64,000 nucleotides of DNA from Burkholderia ubonensis subsp. mesacidophila (lineage in GTDB: Bacteria; Pseudomonadota; Gammaproteobacteria; Burkholderiales; Burkholderiaceae). The stretch covers positions 3,673,664-3,737,663 of the forward strand of contig NZ_CP020737.1 of the NCBI RefSeq assembly GCF_002097715.1, in the 5' to 3' direction. Positions 58,144-64,000 of the stretch are shown piece after piece. The translations under genes were made by a program, and so were the position numbers. Under the pieces are notes generated by a model. The model made no database searches. It saw only the letters and a list, made by a program, of their open reading frames with translations, and was not told the origin of the DNA. The stretch's first letter is position 1. Every line of letters starts with the position of its first letter.

Positions 58144-59538
58144 CTATTTCCCGATACAAAACCTGCTGAAGATCACCCCCAGCAAGTCATCCGAAGTAAA
58201 TTCCCCGGTAATCGAATTGAGCTGTTCCTGCGCGAGCCGCAGTTCTTCCGCGAACAGGTCGAGCGACTGCGCACGCTGTTCCGCGTGATCGGCCGCCTGC
58301 GCGAGATGTTCCTGCGCCGCGCGCAGCGCGATCAGGTGCCGCTCGCGCGCCAGGTACACGCCCTCGGCGCCCGCCTGCCACCCGGCGATCCGCAGCAGCT
58401 CGCCGCGCAGCAGGTCGATCCCGTCGCCGCGCTTCGCCGACAGGTGCACCTCGGTGAGATCCCCTTCCGCCGCCGGATGCGCAACCGACGCCGGCGCGCC
58501 GGTCAGGTCCGTCTTGTTCAGCACGCGCACGACCGGCACGCCCGCCGGAAACCGCGCAGCGATCGCCTCGTCGTCGGCCGTCATCCCGCCGCGCGAATCG
58601 AGCAGGTGCAACACGACGTCCGCGCGCTCGATCTCACTCCACGTGCGCGCGATGCCGATCCGCTCGACCTCGTCCTCGGTCTCGCGCAGCCCCGCCGTAT
58701 CGATGATGTGCAGCGGAATCCCCTCGACCTGGATCGTCTGCGCGACCTTGTCGCGCGTCGTGCCGGCGATCGGCGTGACGATCGCGAGCTCGGCGCCCGC
58801 CAGCGCGTTCAGCAGCGACGACTTGCCGACGTTCGGCTGCCCCGCGAGCACCACCGACAGCCCCTCGCGCAGCAACGCACCCTGCCGCGCATCGCCGAGC
58901 ACGTGCGCGAGCTGCTCGCGGATGCGCGCGAGCTTGCCGCGCGCGTCCGCCGCCTCGAGAAAATCGATCTCCTCTTCCGGAAAATCCAGCGTCGCCTCGA
59001 CCAGCATCCGCAGCGTGATCACGTCGTCGACAAGCGTATGGATCTGCCGCGAGAACGCGCCGTCGAGCGAACGGCCGGCCGAGCGCGCGGCCGCCTCGGT
59101 GCTCGCCTCGATCAGGTCGGCGACCGCCTCGGCCTGCGCGAGATCGAGCTTGTCGTTCAGGAATGCGCGCCGCGTGAATTCGCCCGGCTCCGCGAGCCGC
59201 AGCCCGAAGCCGCGGCCGGCGTCGAGGCAGCGCTGCAGCAGCAGCTGCATCACGATCGGCCCGCCGTGCCCCTGCAGTTCGAGCACATGCTCGCCCGTGT
59301 ACGAATGCGGCGCCGGGAAATACAGCGCAATGCCGCGGTCGAGCGGCGCGCCGTGCTCATCGAGGAACGGCACGTAGCTCGCGTGGCGCGGCGCGAGCCG
59401 CTGCCCGCACAACGCGTCGATCAGCGGCAGCGCCGCCGCCTCGCCGCCCCGCCCGAACGACACGCGGACGACGCCGATCCCGCCGCGGCCGGCGGCAGTG
59501 GCAATGGCGACGATCGGATCGGAATCGGTAGCAAGCAT
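58144..59538 (-). CDS. mnmE: tRNA uridine-5-carboxymethylaminomethyl modification GTPase
   Basis: MnmE with MnmG modifies U34 of several tRNAs. The 464-residue protein has an N-terminal formyl-THF-binding domain, a helical domain and an inserted G-domain: [27 protein letters not shown], and NKTD. The C-terminal CIGK (FCIGK) holds the conserved Cys. ATG 59538. Usual neighbour of yidC near the origin; here an XRE gene lies between. Confidence 0.97.
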   Translation of the reverse strand: MLATDSDPIVAIATAAGRGGIGVVRVSFGRGGEAAALPLIDALCGQRLAPRHASYVPFLDEHGAPLDRGIALYFPAPHSYTGEHVLELQGHGGPIVMQLLLQRCLDAGRGFGLRLAEPGEFTRRAFLNDKLDLAQAEAVADLIEASTEAAARSAGRSLDGAFSRQIHTLVDDVITLRMLVEATLDFPEEEIDFLEAADARGKLARIREQLAHVLGDARQGALLREGLSVVLAGQPNVGKSSLLNALAGAELAIVTPIAGTTRDKVAQTIQVEGIPLHIIDTAGLRETEDEVERIGIARTWSEIERADVVLHLLDSRGGMTADDEAIAARFPAGVPVVRVLNKTDLTGAPASVAHPAAEGDLTEVHLSAKRGDGIDLLRGELLRIAGWQAGAEGVYLARERHLIALRAAQEHLAQAADHAEQRAQSLDLFAEELRLAQEQLNSITGEFTSDDLLGVIFSRFCIGK

Positions 59539-59874
59539 GGCAATCGGAAATCAGCAATGGAACGGCCAACCCGCGCGGAAAGACGCATTGGCATAGGGAC
59601 GCCGGCATTGTAGCGTGACGACGCGCCCGTCACCGCGCCCGGCCAAACCGGTATTAGGACTCGAATTAATTTATCCCATTAGAGATAAGACAAATACAAA
59701 TCCAACCCCGCGAACAGGCTTCAGTTTCGGATATGTCCGCCCAATCGGGGCGATTCACACGCCGCCGGCATGGCTGTTATTTCGTCTGACAATAGCTTGA
59801 GACTCTTCTGAAAGAGATACGTTTATCTTGAATGGTTGTCTGAAAGCCGTTAGTCGAAATGCACAATCTCTTCC
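59539..59874. promoter_or_regulatory. Upstream region of the XRE gene
   Basis: 336 bases, A/T-rich from 59653 to 59870. It contains CTCTTCTGAAAGAG (about 59804-59817), a short dyad, and GTCTGA twice on the plus strand (about 59786 and 59838), which could be operators for the XRE protein. The mnmE promoter must also lie here. No other gene seen. The XRE start has no clear Shine-Dalgarno sequence. Confidence 0.4.
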
Positions 59875-60297
59875 ATGCCGACATCCGAAGAGAAAAAGGC
59901 GTTCTCCGAGCGCCTGAAATTCGCCTTGCAGCGCAGCCCGCACAAGATCGCGGGCGCGACGGAGCTTGCCAACCAGTTCAATCTTCGCCACCACGGCGAG
60001 CATCCGGTGTCGCCGCAAACCGCGCACAAATGGCTGACAGGGCGCACGATCCCGACGCAGGACAAGTTGCGCACGCTCGCGGATTGGCTGCGCGTCGAGC
60101 TCCACTGGTTGCACTACGGCCCGTCGCCGAGCGCCGTGGTGCATCCGACGCCGCAACCGCTGCCGCGCGACGAGCGCTATCCGCCGACGCCCGAGACGAT
60201 CGAACTCGCGTCGAAAATCGAGGCGCTGTCGCCCCACCATCGCTACCTGGTTCAGGAACTGATCGAACAGTTCTACGGCGACTCGTCGAAGCGCTGA
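59875..60297 (+). CDS. XRE-like helix-turn-helix protein
   Basis: A 140-residue protein with an N-terminal lambda-repressor-like fold (about residues 8-80; the recognition part is VSPQTAHKWLTGRTIPTQDKLRTLADWL in outline) and a short helical C-terminus. It is probably a DNA-binding regulator, perhaps of phage origin but now between mnmE and yidC. Targets unknown; autoregulation via the upstream dyads is possible. A strong terminator follows. Confidence 0.8.
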   Translation: MPTSEEKKAFSERLKFALQRSPHKIAGATELANQFNLRHHGEHPVSPQTAHKWLTGRTIPTQDKLRTLADWLRVELHWLHYGPSPSAVVHPTPQPLPRDERYPPTPETIELASKIEALSPHHRYLVQELIEQFYGDSSKR

Positions 60298-60310
60298 GCG
60301 CCGCATCAGC

Positions 60311-60348
60311 AAAAAAGCCGCAGGGCCCGAAGGCCCTGCGGCTTTTTT
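60311..60348. terminator. Bidirectional terminator between XRE gene and yidC
   Basis: A perfect 17-base-pair stem with A-run and T-run on the two sides and a CGAA tetraloop. It ends the XRE gene on the plus strand and yidC on the minus strand. Confidence 0.95.
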
Positions 60349-60415
60349 GCATCGTCGCGATGACCGGCGCTGCAGGCGGACAGCTTCCGCCCGTGCGCCG
60401 GCCGATCGTCGATCG

Positions 60416-62089
60416 TCAGGCGGGTTTCTTCTTGACCCCGCCCAGCTTGCGCGTGATGTAGTACTGCTGCGCGATCGACAGCACGTTGTTCACGACGTAG
60501 TACAGCACGAGGCCCGCCGGGAAGAAGAAGAACATCACCGAGAACGCGATCGGCATGAACATCATCATCTTCGCCTGGACCGGGTCCGGCGGCGTCGGGT
60601 TCAGCTTGGTCTGCACGAACATCGAGACGGCCATCAGCACCGGCAGGATGAAGAACGGGTCGCGCTGCGACAGGTCATGAATCCACAGAATCCACGGCGC
60701 GCCGCGCATTTCGACCGACGCGAGCAGCACCCAGTACAGCGAGATGAACACCGGGATCTGGATCACGACCGGCAGGCAGCCGCCGAACGGATTGACCTTC
60801 TCCGTCTTGTACAGCTCCATCAGCGCCGCGTTCATCTTCTGCGGATCGCTCTTGAAGCGCTCGCGCAGCGCCTGCATGCGCGGCGTGATTTCCTTCATGC
60901 GCGCCATCGACTTGTAGCTCGCGGCCGACAGCGGGAAGAACACCGCCTTGATCAGCAGCGTCAGCAGCACGATAGCCCAGCCCCAGTTGCCGACGAAGCC
61001 GTGGATCTTCTCGAGCAGCCAGAACAGCGGCTTCGCGATGATCGTCACCCAGCCGTAGTCCTTCACGAGCTCGAGGCCCGGCGCGATGCCTTCCAGCATG
61101 CGCTCTTCCTCCGGACCCGCGAACAGGCGCGCCGACACGTCGGCCGACTGGCCCGGCGCGATCGCGCCGACCGGCTGCTTCACGCCGACGCGGTACAGCG
61201 TCGGATCGAACTTCTCCGCGTAGATGTCACGCTTCACGCCCTGCTTCGGAATCCAGGCCGACGCGAAGTAGTGCTGGACCATCGCGACCCAGCCGTTGTC
61301 GGCGGAGTTCACGTAGTCGGCCTTGTTCTTGTCGAGGTCGCTGAAGTTGATCTTCTGGAAGTGCTTCGCATCCGTGTAGACCGCCGGGCCAAGGAACGTA
61401 TGCGAGAACATCGGCGTCTCGACCGCCGTGTTGTCGCGCACGAGTTCCATGTAGACCGTCGGCGACACCGGCGCGGTGCCGACGTTGTCGATCTTCGTAT
61501 CGACGTCGATCACGTAGCTGCCGCGCGTGAACGTGTAGGTCTTCACGACCTTCACGCCGCCCTTCACCGGCGATTCGAACGACAGCTTCAGCGTGTTCTG
61601 GTCGCCCGACAGCGTCGCCGGGCCCGCATTGACCTGCGAGTAGACGTCGTTGTGGTTCGGGAAGTCGCCGCCGAGCAGGCCCGTGCGCGCGAGGTACGTG
61701 TGGCCGGCCGTGTGGTCGAACAGCGTGATGTAGAGGTCCGGCTGCTTGCCGTCGCCCTGCTTCTTCAGCGTCAGCTTCGCGAGCGTGCCGCCGCGCGTGT
61801 CGATTTCGCCGTCATACACGTCGGTCGAGAACTTCACGAGCTGCGCCTGCGCGGCCGGTTGGGTCGTCGCGGGCGCGGCGCCGGTTGCGGCCGCGGGTAC
61901 GCCGCCGTCCGTCGTCGTGCCGGCGCCGGACGCGCCGGTGCCGGATGCGCCGCCTGCGGCTGCGGGAGCCGTCTGCGTGGCGCTCGGGAAGAACATCGAC
62001 GGGCGTCCATGGGACCGCTGCCAGTTGTCATAGAGCATGACCGCTGACATGAAGAAGATCACCCATAGGACGGTGCGTTTGATATCCAT
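60416..62089 (-). CDS. yidC: Membrane protein insertase YidC
   Basis: Inserts proteins in the inner membrane, alone or with SecYEG. The 557-residue protein has an N-terminal anchor ([23 protein letters not shown] in outline), an Ala/Gly/Thr-rich linker (about 40-80), the large periplasmic domain, and five C-terminal membrane segments with [21 protein letters not shown] and [24 protein letters not shown] 62089 is the conserved start. Eight bases after yidD. Confidence 0.97.
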   Translation of the reverse strand: MDIKRTVLWVIFFMSAVMLYDNWQRSHGRPSMFFPSATQTAPAAAGGASGTGASGAGTTTDGGVPAAATGAAPATTQPAAQAQLVKFSTDVYDGEIDTRGGTLAKLTLKKQGDGKQPDLYITLFDHTAGHTYLARTGLLGGDFPNHNDVYSQVNAGPATLSGDQNTLKLSFESPVKGGVKVVKTYTFTRGSYVIDVDTKIDNVGTAPVSPTVYMELVRDNTAVETPMFSHTFLGPAVYTDAKHFQKINFSDLDKNKADYVNSADNGWVAMVQHYFASAWIPKQGVKRDIYAEKFDPTLYRVGVKQPVGAIAPGQSADVSARLFAGPEEERMLEGIAPGLELVKDYGWVTIIAKPLFWLLEKIHGFVGNWGWAIVLLTLLIKAVFFPLSAASYKSMARMKEITPRMQALRERFKSDPQKMNAALMELYKTEKVNPFGGCLPVVIQIPVFISLYWVLLASVEMRGAPWILWIHDLSQRDPFFILPVLMAVSMFVQTKLNPTPPDPVQAKMMMFMPIAFSVMFFFFPAGLVLYYVVNNVLSIAQQYYITRKLGGVKKKPA

Positions 62090-62097
62090 GCGTTGTC

Positions 62098-62364
62098 TCA
62101 GAGTCGATGGGACCGCGCGTCGGCCTGGCCGGAAGCGCGTGTGTCGGAGTTGGGCGGCGGAACGAGGTCGATGCCGCCCGCGGAAAACGGATGGCATCGG
62201 CACACGCGCCTGGCGGCGAGATATGCGCCGCGCGCGGCGCCATGATACTGGATTGCCTCGCGCGCGTAATCCGAACAGGAAGGATAAAAACGGCAACGGT
62301 TGCCGAGCAGCGGACTCACGGCAACCTTGTAGAAGCGCAGCAAGGCGATCAATACCGTTTCCAT
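62098..62364 (-). CDS. yidD: Membrane protein insertion efficiency factor YidD
   Basis: An 88-residue protein with the family motifs [27 protein letters not shown] and [16 protein letters not shown]. It helps membrane protein insertion by YidC. ATG 62364 is preferred; a GTG nine bases upstream gives three more residues. Gene order rpmH-rnpA-yidD-yidC is the classic one. Confidence 0.95.
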   Translation of the reverse strand: METVLIALLRFYKVAVSPLLGNRCRFYPSCSDYAREAIQYHGAARGAYLAARRVCRCHPFSAGGIDLVPPPNSDTRASGQADARSHRL

Positions 62365-62439
62365 ACCAGACACGGCGCCGTTCAGCGCCGCTTCAAAGCC
62401 GGCCGCGCAGGCGCGAACGCCGCGCGGCTAACGGGTGCG

Positions 62440-62847
62440 TCACTCGGACGCGGGCTTCGACGCGCGACGGACGATCTCCCGGGCTGCCCTGTCGAGCAGC
62501 TCGCGAATCTCGGCCGCGCACATCGCCGCGAGCGGGGCGGAAGCCGCGCTCGGCAGCGCTTTCTTGTCGAAGCGCGTGTGCTGGCGCAGCAGCAGGTCGT
62601 AACCGGCGAACTCGGCCCGGCGCAGGCGAAACGCGTCGCGTGCGAGCCGCTTCACAAGGTTGCGCGTCACTGCGCGCGGCGCATACTTCTTGCCGACCAC
62701 GAGCCCCAGACGCGCGGGCTGGCCGGTCGGCTTGCCGTAAATCACGAAGTGCGCGGAGCGCCGCCACGGGCGCAAACGAAAAACGGATGAAAATTCATCC
62801 GTTTTCAGAAGTCGCGCAGCTTTGGGGAAGGCGGCTTTCGTCTGCAA
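62440..62847 (-). CDS. rnpA: RNase P protein component
   Basis: The protein subunit of RNase P, which matures tRNA 5' ends. The family core is [45 protein letters not shown] (the RNR-like motif) and [13 protein letters not shown]. There is no ATG in a proper place; the start is probably TTG 62847 (135 residues, in line with Burkholderia homologues), with in-frame TTG 62910 or GTG 62901 as longer options. It lies next to rpmH, with which it is co-transcribed. Confidence 0.9.
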   Translation of the reverse strand: MQTKAAFPKAARLLKTDEFSSVFRLRPWRRSAHFVIYGKPTGQPARLGLVVGKKYAPRAVTRNLVKRLARDAFRLRRAEFAGYDLLLRQHTRFDKKALPSAASAPLAAMCAAEIRELLDRAAREIVRRASKPASE

Positions 62848-62916
62848 CGGATTCGCACCCGGCTCGACGGCCCCTTCCGCATCACTGCGGACGGCGGTCA
62901 CAGCGCGCAACCCGCG

Positions 62917-63051
62917 TTAGATCGCGAGGCGCTTGCGGCCCTTCGCGCGGCGAGCGTTGATGACCTTGCGGCCACCTGCCGTCTTCATGCGGACACGGAA
63001 ACCATGGGTGCGCTTGCGGCGCGTCACGGACGGTTGGTAAGTACGTTTCAT
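62917..63051 (-). CDS. rpmH: 50S ribosomal protein L34
   Basis: A 44-residue basic ribosomal protein, [18 protein letters not shown] and onwards to GRKRLAI, identical in pattern to the universal L34. ATG 63051 has AGAGAG upstream. First gene of the minus-strand rpmH-rnpA-yidD-yidC unit, with a strong promoter at 63166-63194. Confidence 0.98.
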
Positions 63052-63165
63052 GATGCTCTCTCTTGTTTGAGAATGTCGGAATTCAGGGACCGCGCACCCT
63101 TACCAACAGGCCTTCGGGCGAACGCAATCGCCGGAAATACAGGATTGGTTTTCGCGGAACCCGCT

Positions 63166-63212
63166 ATTTAAACCGTTTTTCTCTTGACGGTCAACAGTTT
63201 AGAAGCTATCCA
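63166..63212. promoter_or_regulatory. Divergent rpmH and dnaA promoters sharing a palindromic -35
   Basis: Minus strand: TTGACC (63194-63189), 17 bases, TTAAAT (63171-63166) for rpmH. Plus strand: TTGACG (63184-63189), 17 bases, TATCCA (63207-63212) for dnaA. Both -35 boxes lie in the palindrome TTGACGGTCAA (63184-63194). Confidence 0.6.
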
Positions 63213-63260
63213 GGCGCGCCGGGGCCCTGCGATCCGGCCCCGCGACCCACAGCACGCCCC

Positions 63261-63269
63261 TGTGGATAA
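63261..63269 (-). promoter_or_regulatory. Perfect DnaA box
   Basis: TGTGGATAA is the exact complement of the DnaA box consensus TTATCCACA. It lies 200 bases upstream of dnaA and downstream of the proposed dnaA promoter, so it could mediate dnaA autoregulation. I found no cluster of further perfect boxes in 63052-63469, so the origin itself may be on the other side of dnaA. Confidence 0.75.
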
Positions 63270-63469
63270 CTCACGCTGTGGCCGCGTTTGCGGGTAGAAT
63301 CTCGCCTTATCTCCAAGAATCCCGCACGCCGCCTCGGCCCCGACCTGCCTCTCCACCGCTGTGACGCAGGTGTCCGACGCATGCTCGCACGACCGCTTCG
63401 GGCCTTGTTGCGTATTCGCGACAAGGGCGCCGGCGAGCCGCTGTGCACGCAAAAAACGACAGTTACTTG

Positions 63470-64000
63470 ATGAACGATTTCTGGCAACACTGTTCCGCAC
63501 TGCTGGAGCGCGAGCTGACGCCCCAGCAGTACGTGACGTGGATCAAACCCTTGGCCCCGGTGGCCTTCGATGCGGCGGCGAACACGCTGTCCATCGCCGC
63601 GCCGAACCGCTTCAAGCTGGACTGGGTCAAGAGCCAGTTTTCGGGGCGGATCTCCGATCTGGCCCGCGATTTCTGGAACGCGCCGATCGAAGTCCAGTTC
63701 GTCCTCGATCCGAAGGCCGGCATGCGCAGCGCGGCGCTCAGCGCCGCACCGGCCGCGCCGCGCGCGCCGCTGGCGCCGGCCGGCGGCCCGGCTGCGACGG
63801 TGGCCGCGATTGCCGCGAACCTCGCCGCTGCCGCAACTGCCGCCCCCGCGCCGATCAGCGCGCAGGCTGCCGTGCACTTGAACGCCGACGACGCCGACAT
63901 CGACCTGCCGAGCCTGCCCGCGCATGAAGCGGCCGCCGGCCGCCGCACTTGGCGACCCGGCAACGGCGCCGCGCCGGCCGCCGCCGGCGAGACCGATTCG
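63470..64000 (+). CDS. dnaA: Chromosomal replication initiator DnaA (partial)
   Basis: The first 177 codons are seen, running off the window. ATG 63470 begins [28 protein letters not shown], the typical domain I of betaproteobacterial DnaA. From about residue 85 the Ala/Pro-rich domain II linker starts; domains III and IV lie outside. The leader from the proposed promoter is about 250 bases, holding a DnaA box. The frame is open to the end. Confidence 0.96.
   Translation, partial: MNDFWQHCSALLERELTPQQYVTWIKPLAPVAFDAAANTLSIAAPNRFKLDWVKSQFSGRISDLARDFWNAPIEVQFVLDPKAGMRSAALSAAPAAPRAPLAPAGGPAATVAAIAANLAAAATAAPAPISAQAAVHLNADDADIDLPSLPAHEAAAGRRTWRPGNGAAPAAAGETDS

Noticed and set aside
63052..63469. 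Full replication origin between rpmH and dnaA
   Set aside because: Only one perfect DnaA box and no A/T-rich unwinding repeats could be seen; the region is better described as a promoter region, with the origin possibly outside the window.

Overview
The window looks like a piece of the main chromosome of a Burkholderia species, most likely of the Burkholderia cepacia complex. Codon use is strongly GC-rich. The gene orders gatC-gatA-gatB, mreB-mreC-mreD-mrdA-rodA, def-fmt-lysE-htpX-rsmB-DUF4390-ntrY-ntrX and rpmH-rnpA-yidD-yidC-mnmE are housekeeping orders of that genus. The right end reaches the first part of dnaA with a perfect DnaA box upstream, so the window lies next to the replication origin. 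Genus and species are inferred from protein similarity by eye, not from a search.

Layout. 1-3305: gatCAB (tRNA amidotransferase), minus. 3668-9991: cell-shape operon mreBCD-mrdA-rodA, plus. 10049-11601: Sel1-repeat protein and HpcH/HpaI aldolase. 11838-13746: queC-queE-queD for the preQ0 branch of queuosine synthesis. 14084-14159: tRNA-Phe. 14221-22768: a long minus-strand housekeeping block (NtrYX-like two-component system, DUF4390, rsmB, htpX, LysE exporter, fmt, def), divergent from dprA, a thioredoxin-like gene and topB (22954-27429). 27548-31356: LysR regulator, hydroxyacid dehydrogenase, patatin and thioesterase. 31549-31624: tRNA-Lys(CUU). 31844-34076: cystine-type amino-acid ABC transporter. 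34775-41505: phosphonate catabolism locus (phosphonoacetaldehyde dehydrogenase, phosphonoacetate hydrolase, a divergent FAD amine oxidoreductase, and a GntR regulator), interrupted by a small A/T-richer island. 41670-46623: phospholipase C, LysR regulator, lactate permease. 47191-51612: DUF4148 protein, gshA, alkA-like glycosylase and ada. 51868-53522: a candidate small RNA, a VOC protein, YaeQ and a secreted protein. 53952-57912: speG, small proteins, a GGDEF protein and an orphan secreted-effector-like gene. 58144-64000: mnmE, an XRE regulator, yidC, yidD, rnpA, rpmH and dnaA.

The most unusual part is 39379-40870. A DUF1493 gene is followed by a two-gene unit encoding a 121-residue protein with the sequence signature of the Pseudomonas Tse2 ADP-ribosyltransferase-type toxin and, nine bases downstream, a 75-residue acidic protein of Tsi2-like size. 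The unit is bracketed by a decayed copy of the 3' end of the neighbouring GntR gene, which suggests how it was inserted. The same locus has two TTGACA promoters superimposed head-on over the same 34 bases, serving the divergent phosphonate genes, and the GntR promoter shares their -35 decamer.

Other signals outside the gene list are a sigma70-type promoter followed by about 70 bases with two tandem anti-Shine-Dalgarno motifs and a terminator (small RNA candidate), a set of 49-base tandem hairpin repeats directly in front of the lactate permease ribosome binding site, and divergent rpmH/dnaA promoters whose -35 boxes share one palindrome.
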